A model generated the notes under the pieces. The model was not told the DNA's origin and did no database searches. It saw only the letters and a program-made list of their open reading frames with translations. Below are positions 1 to 6,294 of a stretch of DNA of 8,833 nt, piece after piece. The stretch's first letter is position 1; every line of letters begins with the position of its first letter. Source of the DNA: an uncultured Desulfomonile sp. (lineage in GTDB: Bacteria; Desulfobacterota; Desulfomonilia; Desulfomonilales; Desulfomonilaceae); contig CALDNG010000049.1 in the NCBI GenBank assembly GCA_937915285.1, positions 1-8,833 on the forward strand, in the 5' to 3' direction. A program made the translations under genes and the position numbers.

Positions 1-133
1 TTTAGTTTTAGTAAGATTCTCCATATAATTTAAGGGAGTAGGCATGTCTCACCATAACTTTCAACATTGTGACAAGACACGCCTTACAGAAACAGCGCAA
101 TATTTAAGCTAAAAATGGAGCCGATTCTCAGTT
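1..133. other. Left edge, downstream of leuB, no supported gene
   Basis: No gene is supported here. A 22-codon + strand frame at 44-112 has an SD-like AGGGAG six bases before its ATG, and TATAAT lies at 24-29. That -10 would start transcription inside the SD, and the peptide has no recognisable character. On the - strand I see no clean hairpin plus U-tract that would terminate leuB. Confidence 0.4.
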
Positions 134-1195
134 TTAGGATATGCGGCCACAGACAAGATCGCCGACCTGTGTTGTTCCGTGGCCCATTTGACCGGCCTCC
201 AGCCTCTTGATGTCTTTGGAAAGGGTCTGGGACACAGACTCCTCTATCACCTTTGAAGCTTCCCTTTCACCGAGGGTGTCCAGCATCAGCGCTCCAGCCA
301 GGATGCAGGCCAGAGGATTGATAACATTTTTTCCGGTGTATTTAGGCGCTGAGCCCCCGATAGGCTCAAACATTGATACCCCGGCAGGATTGATGTTACC
401 ACCCGCAGCGATTCCCATTCCACCTTGAATCATGGCCCCCAAATCAGTGATTATGTCACCAAACATGTTGTCGGTCGCTATAACATCAAACCATTCAGGA
501 TTTTTTACAAACCACATGCAAATGGCGTCAACATGGGCATAATCAGTTTCGACGTCCGGATACTCCTGTGAAAGTTCCTTGAACGTTCTCATCCACAAAT
601 CCCATGCGTACGTCAATACATTAGTCTTACCACATAGTGTAAGTTTCTTTCTGGTTCCCCGGTTGCGGGCCAGGTCGAAAGAATAACGCAAGAGCCGCTC
701 CACTCCCTTCCTGGTATTGATGGATTCCTGAATGGCAATTTCATCCTGGGTGTTTTTCTTGAAAAACCCACCCGAGCCTACATAAAATCCCTCGGTATTC
801 TCTCTCACAACAACAAAATCTATGTCTTCGGGAGTTTTATTCCTGATCGGAGTTTCCACATTCGGGTAAAGCTTTACAGGTCTCAAATTAACATATTGAT
901 CCAATTCAAATCGCATTCGAAGCAGTATGCCCTTTTCCAAAATTCCAGGGGTCACATCAGGATGACCAATTGCTCCCAGATATATGGCGTCATGTTTTCT
1001 TAATTCATCCACAACTGAATCAGGCAGTATTTCACCCGTTCTAAGATACCTCTCACCACCAAGATCGTAATGATGAAAATCAAGAGCGAACTGAAATTTT
1101 TTCGAGACTACCCCCAATACCTTGATGCCCTCGCGGATTACTTCAGGTCCCGTCCCGTCACCACCAATCACTGCTATCGAATACTTCCTGGACAT
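134..1195 (-). CDS. leuB: 3-isopropylmalate dehydrogenase, IDH-like cofactor loop
   Basis: Member of the isocitrate/isopropylmalate dehydrogenase family, 353 residues, the usual length. It should oxidise and decarboxylate 3-isopropylmalate in cytoplasmic leucine synthesis. ATG at 1195 is chosen because GGGGTG lies just upstream and the protein then begins [19 protein letters not shown]; a longer in-frame TTG start at 1252 adds 19 unconserved residues. The substrate segment E87-K-G-I-L-L-R-M-R95 matches the E-x-G-x-LL-x-x-R of known LeuB, with Arg105 (LRP) and Arg131 (RENTEGFY), Tyr138, Lys190 and acidic metal ligands near Asp223, Asp247 and Asp251. The loop after GGSAP reads K285-Y286, as in NADP-dependent isocitrate dehydrogenase, where typical NAD-dependent LeuB has Asp-Ile. 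Arg331 aligns with another 2'-phosphate ligand. A tartrate or homoisocitrate dehydrogenase is less likely because the isopropyl-pocket residues are hydrophobic. Confidence 0.9.
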   Translation of the reverse strand: MSRKYSIAVIGGDGTGPEVIREGIKVLGVVSKKFQFALDFHHYDLGGERYLRTGEILPDSVVDELRKHDAIYLGAIGHPDVTPGILEKGILLRMRFELDQYVNLRPVKLYPNVETPIRNKTPEDIDFVVVRENTEGFYVGSGGFFKKNTQDEIAIQESINTRKGVERLLRYSFDLARNRGTRKKLTLCGKTNVLTYAWDLWMRTFKELSQEYPDVETDYAHVDAICMWFVKNPEWFDVIATDNMFGDIITDLGAMIQGGMGIAAGGNINPAGVSMFEPIGGSAPKYTGKNVINPLACILAGALMLDTLGEREASKVIEESVSQTLSKDIKRLEAGQMGHGTTQVGDLVCGRIS

Positions 1196-1269
1196 ATTCA
1201 CCCCATTTAATTCAAGACTCTGATTTTCGGAACATTCCTCAGATATTAACAATCAGCTTGGATCACATT

Positions 1270-1307
1270 CCGACTGAAATAACTCTTGAATATTACATCA
1301 AAGTCGG
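1270..1307. promoter_or_regulatory. Inverted repeat spanning the leuB -10 region
   Basis: CCGACT at 1270-1275 and AGTCGG at 1302-1307 form a 6-base inverted repeat around the predicted leuB -10 element and start point. It could be an operator or a short DNA/RNA hairpin, but six bases with a 26-base gap can occur by chance. Confidence 0.25.
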
Positions 1308-1318
1308 TTAATTCTCAA
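1290..1318 (-). promoter_or_regulatory. Predicted sigma-70-type promoter of leuB
   Basis: Reading the - strand, TTGAGA (1318-1313, five of six consensus) is followed by a 17-base spacer and TAATAT (1295-1290, four of six). Transcription would start near 1283 and give a leader of about 88 bases before the leuB ATG at 1195. I saw no T-box or leucine-rich leader peptide in that leader. Confidence 0.5.
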
Positions 1319-1463
1319 CTTTCCAAACCCAGACAGCGAAAACCGACCAAGTAAAAATTCGCAGATGTCTGGTACAAACATCGGTTCAATGCCACGAACT
1401 AAAGCCTGAGAGGATCCAAGACAGTCAAAAAACCTCTGCTTACAACTTTTTTGTTCATACGCA

Positions 1464-1492
1464 TTGACATTTTTCGCACTCGACGCTAATCT
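1464..1492 (+). promoter_or_regulatory. Predicted promoter of the C-rich small RNA
   Basis: A perfect TTGACA at 1464-1469 is followed, after 17 bases, by TAATCT at 1487-1492. The -10 is weak (three of six); TAAAAT at 1492-1497 is better but lies 22 bases from the -35. A start near 1498-1500 falls exactly at the base of the hairpin at 1501, which is the main reason to take it seriously. Confidence 0.45.
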
Positions 1493-1498
1493 AAAATC

Positions 1499-1568
1499 GT
1501 GAGGCCGTCTTCTATTTGTATCATGACTCCCCCCCCTTGATACTTTCCCGGAGACGGTCTTCTTTTTT
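1499..1568 (+). ncRNA. Candidate C-rich-loop small RNA
   Basis: About 70 bases that fold as one unit from the predicted start point to a U-tract. An outer stem pairs 1501-1511 with 1551-1561 (11 pairs including three G-U). An internal loop is formed by 1512-1517 and 1544-1550. An inner perfect 6-base-pair stem pairs 1518-1523 with 1538-1543, and the 14-base apical loop 1524-1537 contains eight consecutive C. The tail is CTTTTTT. No convincing protein reads through it on either strand. C-rich loops are known in small RNAs that pair with Shine-Dalgarno sequences, so a post-transcriptional regulator is the natural inference. I do not recognise it as a named RNA family. It could instead be only the terminator of a longer + strand transcript. 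Confidence 0.45.
1501..1568 (+). terminator. Terminator formed by the small RNA's outer stem
   Basis: The 1501-1511/1551-1561 stem is followed directly by C and six T (1563-1568), which suits Rho-independent termination on the + strand. The - strand lacks a comparable T-run after the stem. The large enclosed loop makes it atypical. Confidence 0.4.
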
Positions 1569-1570
1569 CT

Positions 1571-1992
1571 ACTAACATATGTGGAAATAGATCTTACCCC
1601 CTCAACTAACAATTAAACTTAGCTACATCGTATTTTCAATATTATATCATCCTTCAATGTATCTTCTTGTTCTGCCGACTTACTCAAGTTATCATCAGCC
1701 ATGATTTTGTGAACTAACATCTGGGGAATGAGCAGGAAATATTTGATTGACGTTTAGACGCGTTGGCGCGTCAGACCATGGCTTTTTGGAAACTTTGTCC
1801 AAGAATGAAACAGGCAGAGGATTTTCTGCATTCGTGAAACTGCCTAAACACTTGAATGGAATTCTATGCCCGTCACTCTAGGAGTTAGTGTAAGATGTTA
1901 CTGCTGGCCACTTGTCGGTTTCGCCAACCAATTATTGCTAATACCCTTGTTATTACAATAGGTTCTACTATTCAAAACACAAGAGTTTTCTG
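1571..1992. other. Intergenic stretch with scattered hairpins, no supported gene
   Basis: About 420 bases without a convincing coding frame, tRNA or mobile-element end. A GC-rich perfect hairpin, GACGCG-TTGG-CGCGTC, sits at 1757-1772, with five T only 11 bases later (1783-1787). At 1812-1845, AGGCAG (1812-1817) can pair with CTGCCT (1840-1845), or GCAGA (1814-1818) with TCTGC (1825-1829); the two pairings exclude each other. AATAG/CTATT at 1958-1973 is a weak hairpin. These may be chance or part of an untranslated RNA. Confidence 0.4.
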
Positions 1993-2021
1993 TTGACAAG
2001 AAGGGCGCTTTGAACTACAAG
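1993..2021 (+). promoter_or_regulatory. Predicted promoter of the small hypothetical gene
   Basis: A perfect TTGACA (1993-1998), a 17-base spacer and TACAAG (2016-2021, four of six) precede the small gene at 2072. Transcription would begin near 2028 and leave a leader of about 44 bases ending in a good ribosome binding site. This is one of the better sigma-70-like promoters in the window and supports the downstream frame being a real gene. Confidence 0.5.
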
Positions 2022-2071
2022 CCAAGTCAATTTCAAATTATTTCACACTATCCTGATGCTGGAGAAGAGAA

Positions 2072-2266
2072 ATGCCCACATTAGAGGCAATTGGAAACAA
2101 TTACGGCGTGACGCCCTACAGGCATCTTAAAGAAGACCCCAAATTCGATCAAATACGCAGCTTGATCGAGAACCTACCACCGGACAAACTCCGAGTGCTT
2201 GAAAAATACATTCAGCGTTGGAGCAATGAATCGGCAAGACCCGGCAAAATTCACCGCAATATCTAG
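2072..2266 (+). CDS. Small helical hypothetical protein, 64 residues
   Basis: I do not recognise this protein. It is 64 residues, cytoplasmic by appearance (no signal peptide or membrane segment, no cysteine). Residues about 24-52 are predicted amphipathic helix with a PP turn (F-D-Q-I-R-S-L-I-E-N-L-P-P-D-K-L-R-V-L-E), and the C-terminus is basic and polar. The ATG at 2072 has GGAG seven bases upstream and a sigma-70-like promoter 50 bases further up, both of which favour a genuine gene. It stands alone, convergent with guaA, whose stop codon lies 50 bases away. A helix-rich regulatory or adaptor peptide is possible, but the sequence does not show a function. Confidence 0.6.
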   Translation: MPTLEAIGNNYGVTPYRHLKEDPKFDQIRSLIENLPPDKLRVLEKYIQRWSNESARPGKIHRNI

Positions 2267-2296
2267 GCCCAGGTTAGTGGACTAGTCTTTCCCGTT

Positions 2297-2311
2297 ATCC
2301 TTCGCAAGGAT
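2297..2311. terminator. Weak hairpin between convergent genes
   Basis: ATCCTT-CGC-AAGGAT is a perfect 6-base-pair hairpin between the small gene and the guaA stop. Neither strand has a good T-run after it, so its use as a terminator for either gene is uncertain. Confidence 0.3.
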
Positions 2312-2315
2312 CATT

Positions 2316-3863
2316 CTATTCCCATTCGATAGTTCCCGGCGGTTTCGATGAAATGTCGTATACCATACGATTAATGCCCCTTACCTCGTTTATGATCCGG
2401 TTTGAGATGGTAGCGAGAACATCATGGGGGATCCGGAACCAGTCTGCCGTCATGCCATCTGTTGATTCAACTGCGCGTAATGCCGCTACGTGCTCATAAG
2501 TTCTTTCATCACCCATTACGCCAACAGATTTTACGGGTAAAAGCACTACAAAGGCCTGCCAAATGCTGCGGTAGAGACCGGCGTTTCTGATTTCCTCTAT
2601 TGCGATTGCGTCGGCTTCCTGCAATAAGGCTATTCTCTGGGGGGTAATCTCTCCCAGGATTCTTACAGCAAGTCCTGGGCCGGGGAATGGATGTCTCCAT
2701 ATCATTGACTCAGGCAAACTCAACTCCAACCCCAATTCTCTCACCTCATCCTTGAAAAGTTCGCGAAGAGGTTCTATCAGATCCAAATGCATCCTTTCGG
2801 GCAGTCCACCAACATTGTGATGACTCTTGATTGTGGCTGACGGTCCTCCCTTGAAAGAAACGCTCTCAATAACGTCAGGGTATAGTGTCCCTTGTGCCAG
2901 GAATTTAACATTCTCAAAACGCGCAGACTCACCTTCAAAAACCCTGATAAACTCCTCCCCGATGACCTTACGTTTAACCTCCGGATCAGTCACCCCTGAA
3001 AGCTTTTCAAGGAACCTGTCGGAAGCATCAACGTAGTCTACATCTATGCCAAGGTTACGATTGAAGATGTCCATAACCTCCTTGGCTTCGTCCTTGCGCA
3101 ATAGCCCGTTATTCACAAAGATAGGATGAAGCTGGTCCCCAATTGCTTTATGCAACAAGGCAACCATCACCGAGGAATCAACTCCACCAGACAGCGCAGC
3201 CACGACCTCCGCGTCTCCTACTTTATCCTGAATGTCTTTAACGGTAGAATCAATGAATGAAGCCATTGACCAATCCGGCTTCAGTCCCGCTATCCGGAAA
3301 AGGAAATTGTGAATAACAGTCTTACCTTGGTGCGTGTGAGCCACCTCCGGATGGAACTGGACTCCGTAAATCCCACGACCAGGGTTCTCAATCACTGCGA
3401 AATCGGTGTCCTCTGTTTTTGCGGTGGATCGAAAACCTTCAGGCAACCTGATGACCTTGTCCCCATGACTCATCCAGACTTGATTTCTGTCGGATAGACC
3501 GTTGAGCAGAGAGGAGCCAGCGTCTATTTCCAAAAGATTAGCCCGCCCGTATTCCCTCTCCATGGCCGGCTCAACTACACCGCCCAAGCAGTGTGAAATC
3601 GCCTGCAAACCGTAACATATCCCGAGAACGGGCACGCCGTTTTCCAGAATCGACCCATCAAGCGTGGGGGCCTCTGGATCGTATATGCTTGCCGGGCCAC
3701 CCGATAATACCATGGCGGACGGCCGATGCCTGTGAAAAGCCTCTATTGCCTTGTTGTAGGGGTGTATTTCAGAGTAAACGCCTGCCTCTCGTATCCTGCG
3801 AGCTATCAACTGGGTGTACTGTGATCCGTAGTCCAGAATGAGCACGTATTGTTTTGCTGACAA
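2316..3863 (-). CDS. guaA: GMP synthase, glutamine-hydrolysing
   Basis: Converts XMP to GMP with ATP and ammonia from glutamine, the last step of guanine nucleotide synthesis in the cytoplasm. From the TTG start it has 515 residues, normal for the single-chain enzyme. The class I glutamine amidotransferase domain comes first, with [16 protein letters not shown] near the N-terminus, nucleophile Cys83 in GICYGLQ, and His171 and Glu173 in GVQFHPEV. The ATP pyrophosphatase domain follows with the P-loop SGGVDSS at 225-231. The dimerisation domain has [15 protein letters not shown] at 391-405 and ends [13 protein letters not shown]. All catalytic residues I can place are intact. A GTG start at 3878 is in frame but has no ribosome binding site; TTG at 3863 has GGAGAGG six bases upstream, so I prefer it. 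guaB is not adjacent, and the gene appears to be a single transcription unit. Confidence 0.97.
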   Translation of the reverse strand: MSAKQYVLILDYGSQYTQLIARRIREAGVYSEIHPYNKAIEAFHRHRPSAMVLSGGPASIYDPEAPTLDGSILENGVPVLGICYGLQAISHCLGGVVEPAMEREYGRANLLEIDAGSSLLNGLSDRNQVWMSHGDKVIRLPEGFRSTAKTEDTDFAVIENPGRGIYGVQFHPEVAHTHQGKTVIHNFLFRIAGLKPDWSMASFIDSTVKDIQDKVGDAEVVAALSGGVDSSVMVALLHKAIGDQLHPIFVNNGLLRKDEAKEVMDIFNRNLGIDVDYVDASDRFLEKLSGVTDPEVKRKVIGEEFIRVFEGESARFENVKFLAQGTLYPDVIESVSFKGGPSATIKSHHNVGGLPERMHLDLIEPLRELFKDEVRELGLELSLPESMIWRHPFPGPGLAVRILGEITPQRIALLQEADAIAIEEIRNAGLYRSIWQAFVVLLPVKSVGVMGDERTYEHVAALRAVESTDGMTADWFRIPHDVLATISNRIINEVRGINRMVYDISSKPPGTIEWE

Positions 3864-3869
3864 GTTGGA

Positions 3870-3876
3870 CCTCTCC
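3870..3876 (-). promoter_or_regulatory. Ribosome binding site that decides the guaA start
   Basis: GGAGAGG on the - strand lies six bases before TTG at 3863-3861. It overlaps the alternative GTG codon at 3878-3876, which itself has only an A/T/C-rich stretch upstream. This supports TTG initiation. Confidence 0.6.
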
Positions 3877-3901
3877 ACTGCATGAAATAGAAGTTGAAAT
3901 A

Positions 3902-3930
3902 AGATTACGCGTAGATTTGGGATCTAGCAA
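3902..3930 (-). promoter_or_regulatory. Possible guaA promoter
   Basis: On the - strand, TTGCTA (3930-3925) and TAATCT (3907-3902) are separated by 17 bases, with a start expected near 3895 and a leader of about 30 bases. Each hexamer is only a partial consensus match. I found no purine, guanidine or PRPP riboswitch features in 3864-4090. Confidence 0.3.
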
Positions 3931-3965
3931 TATCCGGATTCAGAACATGGCCTTCGTATAAGCAT

Positions 3966-3978
3966 TTCCGAAACGGAA
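3966..3978. promoter_or_regulatory. Palindrome upstream of guaA
   Basis: TTCCG-AAA-CGGAA is a perfect 5-base inverted repeat with a 3-base centre, about 36 bases upstream of the proposed guaA -35. Its size suits a dimeric regulator, but no second copy was seen in the window. Confidence 0.2.
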
Positions 3979-4088
3979 TACCGGTTAATTCAAACTCAAA
4001 CTAATACAGGTCTCTTCCGAGGACAGTGCCTTGCCTTTATTATTCAGACCCCAAGAATAACCTAAAGGCGCCATTCAAGAACCAGAAC

Positions 4089-4117
4089 AAAAAAAACCGG
4101 GTCTAACCCGGTTTTTT
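4089..4117. terminator. Bidirectional Rho-independent terminator
   Basis: CCGGGT-CTA-ACCCGG (4097-4111) is flanked by eight A on the left and six T on the right, so it has a proper U-tract on both strands. On the - strand it lies 18 bases after the stop of the secreted-protein gene and should end that transcript, insulating guaA. No + strand gene is seen that would need it. Confidence 0.9.
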
Positions 4118-4135
4118 CCGATGTATTCTGAAACC

Positions 4136-4597
4136 TTATTTGACCTGCTGTTTCTTAACCATTTCGTAGGACAGTCCAGGTGTTACACAAGGATTGCAAC
4201 CCGGGGAATTAACTTCATACTTCTCGACATTGCTGACGAGCTTGGAGTTAGGCGGAAGAGCTGGAGGAGCGCCCCAAGCAACAGGACCACCGAAAGCAGG
4301 AGCAACGGCCTTGGGGGGGATAACCTGAACTTTTTCAGTAATGGTTGTGCCCTTCCAAACACCCCAGGGGCGGAAACCGGCTGTATATTGCTCACAACCA
4401 CCCGTCATAAGCGTGCTGTCGCCGCCTGCCAGACCGGCTGTGTTCTTGGTGTAGCTTGTCTTTACTTTCATCGGTATCATGATCATATCACCGGTGTTAG
4501 CGCAAACAGGCATACCAGATACTTGAGCTCCGGCAACGGCCACCGCGGTTATAATCATAGCTACCGCGCCTAAAAGAACGATCATTTTCTTAACCAT
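4136..4597 (-). CDS. Small secreted cysteine-containing protein
   Basis: A 153-residue protein of unknown family. It starts with a classic Sec signal peptide: MVKK, then a hydrophobic core at about 5-22 and a likely signal peptidase I site after A-G-A (residue 24). The mature part is small, rich in Gly, Pro and Val, with four cysteines (32, 68, 134 and 137, the last two as C-N-P-C) and a stretch rich in Pro and Ala at about 94-117 followed by N-S-K-L. It is probably periplasmic or extracellular, perhaps with disulfides or a bound metal; CNPC is not enough to call a redox protein. ATG at 4597 is chosen because GGAGG lies eight bases upstream; an in-frame TTG at 4603 is less likely. Its own promoter and strong terminator mark a single-gene unit, which suggests appreciable expression. 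Confidence 0.8.
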   Translation of the reverse strand: MVKKMIVLLGAVAMIITAVAVAGAQVSGMPVCANTGDMIMIPMKVKTSYTKNTAGLAGGDSTLMTGGCEQYTAGFRPWGVWKGTTITEKVQVIPPKAVAPAFGGPVAWGAPPALPPNSKLVSNVEKYEVNSPGCNPCVTPGLSYEMVKKQQVK

Positions 4598-4655
4598 ACC
4601 CAAATCCTCCTTTTATTAGGCCCCACCGAACTCGAACCGTGGAACCACATTTGGA

Positions 4656-4661
4656 ATTATA
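4656..4661 (-). promoter_or_regulatory. Possible -10 element of the secreted-protein gene
   Basis: A perfect TATAAT on the - strand, with a start expected near 4649 and a leader of about 50 bases ending in GGAGG. No good -35 lies at 16-18 bases upstream; TTGACT further up (near 4714) is too distant, so this may need an activator or the true promoter may be TTGACT-N17-TAGCTA. Confidence 0.35.
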
Positions 4662-4791
4662 GACACATAAAAACTGTTTGATATTTTAGCTATCAGATCA
4701 ATCCCAATAAGTCAAGAAGATTTTTCTTAAAAGGCCCTGATAGCGACTCTAACACTATTCTGAAATCCTAACAAAAAAAGTTCACGTTTTC

Positions 4792-4851
4792 AAAAAAAAG
4801 TTTTGTTCACCGGATTTTCCAATAATACATTTTTGAGTGATCCGGTTCAAC
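4792..4851 (-). terminator. Likely leuC terminator
   Basis: On the - strand, GTTGAACCGGAT (4851-4840) pairs with ATCCGGTGAAC (4815-4805) with one small bulge. Four A and a C follow, then eight T (4799-4792). The loop is long, about 24 bases, and the U-tract is offset by five bases, so it is a weak but plausible terminator about 80 bases after the leuC stop. Confidence 0.45.
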
Positions 4852-4930
4852 CAAAAAAGAATATCCGCTTCAGTATAATCATCCCAAAACCCTACTGAAA
4901 CGAGCCCTTATAGGCCGTTTAAATGCGTCT

Positions 4931-6202
4931 TTATTGCACTAGCTTGATATCACTAGGATTTGTTATGTGTCCTGTTATCGCGCTCGCGGCGGCCACTGCC
5001 GGAGAGGACAAGACTACTTCGCTCTCGGGATGACCCATCCTGCCAACGAAATTTCTGTTGGTGGTTGAAATTGCGCGCTCTCCCTTTGCCAGTATTCCCA
5101 TGTGGCCACCCAGGCAAGGTCCGCATGTCGGGGTGGAAACCGCGCCACCGGCTTCCATGATGTCCTGTATCAATCCCTCGGAAATAGCTTGGAGCATGAT
5201 TGCCGGAGTCGCAGGGAACACTATGAGCCTGACGGCTTTTGCGACCCTGTTTCCTTTCAGAATTCTTGCGGCTATTCTCAGGTCTTCTATGCGTCCGTTG
5301 GTGCAAGAGCCTATTACCACCTGGTCGACTCGCACCTCTTTGACCTCTGATACGGGTCTCACGTTTTCCGGCAGGAAAGGCATTGCCACAACCGGCTCCA
5401 GATCTGAAAGGTTCAGTTGGATTACCTCTGCAAACTCGGCGTCCTCATCGGTCTCGAAAATCTTGAAAGGTCTTTTGAAACGACCGGAGCAATATTCGTT
5501 TGTGATGTGGTCAAAAGGGAAAATTCCGTTTTTGGCTCCAGCTTCAATAGCCATGTTCGCAATGGTCAGGCGATCTGCAATAGTCAGGGCCGCTAGGGCT
5601 TCGCCCGCAAATTCCATGCTTTTGTAAAGGGCGCCGTCTACGCCGATTCGGCCAATGATTTCCAGAATTATGTCCTTGCCTGAAACCCAGGGCTGCAGAG
5701 TCCCATTCAGGACGAATTTCATGGTCTCTGGGACTTTGAACCAGCACTTACCGGTAAGGGCGGCAGCGGCAAAATCAGTGCTCCCAACCCCTGTGGCAAA
5801 TGCAGCAAGTGCCCCGTATGTGCATGTGTGGCTGTCTGCGCCGATTACGAGGTCTCCCGGTCCCACAAGACCTTTTTCAGGCAGCAACGCATGCTCAATT
5901 CCCATGTCACCGACATCAAAGAAATTCACTAGCCCCATTTCTTTGGCAAAGGCCCTGGATTTAGCGAGCATACTCGCAGAATCTATGTCTTTGGCGGGAT
6001 TGAAGTGATCAAGAACCACCACCACCTTTTCCCTGTCGAAAACGCGCTTTCCCCCGGCATCCTCAAAAGGTTTCAACGCAAGTGGAAGCGTTATGTCGTT
6101 GGCCAGAGCAATATCAACATTCGCCTGAACCAGATCCCCCGCCTTTACGCTGTCCAGTCCGCTGTGATTTGCGAGTATCTTTTGGCTTATGGTCATTCCC
6201 AT
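4931..6202 (-). CDS. leuC: 3-isopropylmalate dehydratase large subunit
   Basis: Large subunit of the isopropylmalate isomerase, which interconverts 2- and 3-isopropylmalate in leucine synthesis and needs LeuD as partner. The 423-residue length fits the compact HacA-type LeuC found in many anaerobes and archaea rather than the roughly 465-residue E. coli type. Aconitase-fold hallmarks are present: L-D-H-F-N-P at 64-69, [20 protein letters not shown] at 121-140, and the [4Fe-4S] ligands Cys300 (GSCTNGR), Cys360 and Cys363 (TCGPCLGG). The active-site segment [12 protein letters not shown] lies at 380-391. ATG at 6202 is preferred because AAGGA lies about ten bases upstream; ATG at 6196 is a near alternative and 6253 is too long. 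No leuD follows. A homoaconitase role cannot be excluded, since substrate specificity in this group is set mostly by the small subunit. Confidence 0.93.
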   Translation of the reverse strand: MGMTISQKILANHSGLDSVKAGDLVQANVDIALANDITLPLALKPFEDAGGKRVFDREKVVVVLDHFNPAKDIDSASMLAKSRAFAKEMGLVNFFDVGDMGIEHALLPEKGLVGPGDLVIGADSHTCTYGALAAFATGVGSTDFAAAALTGKCWFKVPETMKFVLNGTLQPWVSGKDIILEIIGRIGVDGALYKSMEFAGEALAALTIADRLTIANMAIEAGAKNGIFPFDHITNEYCSGRFKRPFKIFETDEDAEFAEVIQLNLSDLEPVVAMPFLPENVRPVSEVKEVRVDQVVIGSCTNGRIEDLRIAARILKGNRVAKAVRLIVFPATPAIMLQAISEGLIQDIMEAGGAVSTPTCGPCLGGHMGILAKGERAISTTNRNFVGRMGHPESEVVLSSPAVAAASAITGHITNPSDIKLVQ

Positions 6203-6265
6203 TTCTAAGGTTTCCTTCTGGTTAAAATAACAATTGAGTGACAACCCGTTCACTTTTAGCTGAAT

Positions 6266-6294
6266 TTTCTACCAATTAAAATTGAGGCTTTCAA
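6266..6294 (-). promoter_or_regulatory. Possible leuC promoter overlapping the rfbD stop
   Basis: On the - strand, TTGAAA (6294-6289, five of six) and TAGAAA (6271-6266, four of six) are 17 bases apart. A start near 6259 would give leuC its own transcript with a leader of about 57 bases. The 88-base gap after rfbD has no terminator, so read-through from rfbD is also possible. Confidence 0.4.

Larger units (their letters stand above)
4598..4930. other. AT-rich gap between leuC and the secreted-protein gene
   Basis: No gene is seen. The gap holds the promoter of the secreted-protein gene, the likely leuC terminator and an imperfect direct repeat: seven A followed by GTTCAC (4773-4785), then eight A followed by GTTTTGTTCAC (4792-4810). 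No leuD remnant could be recognised here. Confidence 0.5.

Noticed and set aside
44..112. 22-codon + strand frame with SD-like AGGGAG
   Set aside because: It is too short, has no recognisable peptide character, and the nearby TATAAT would start transcription inside the SD.
1196..1320. Leucine T-box or leader-peptide attenuator before leuB
   Set aside because: No GGGTGG-type antiterminator motif, no run of Leu codons and no terminator hairpin was seen in the predicted leader.
1371..1395. GGTTCAATGCC resembling a tRNA T-arm
   Set aside because: No acceptor stem, anticodon arm or D-arm can be placed around it on either strand.
1298..1612. 104-codon - strand frame upstream of leuB
   Set aside because: It runs through the small RNA hairpins and the C-run, has no good ribosome binding site and reads as low-complexity basic sequence, so it is most likely non-coding.
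3864..4088. Purine-type riboswitch before guaA
   Set aside because: The conserved core bases and three-way junction of known purine riboswitches could not be found, and the predicted leader is only about 30 bases.
4121..4573. 150-codon + strand frame opposite the secreted-protein gene
   Set aside because: The - strand frame has a signal peptide, GGAGG and a terminator right after its stop. The + strand frame has no ribosome binding site and no protein-like composition.
4771..4810. Poly-A direct repeat as a mobile-element or integration end
   Set aside because: The repeat is imperfect, A-rich and adjacent to a terminator U-tract. No transposase, integrase or target-site duplication is present.
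5058..5627. 189-codon + strand frame inside leuC
   Set aside because: It is the antisense shadow of a gene with intact iron-sulfur ligands and conserved motifs throughout.
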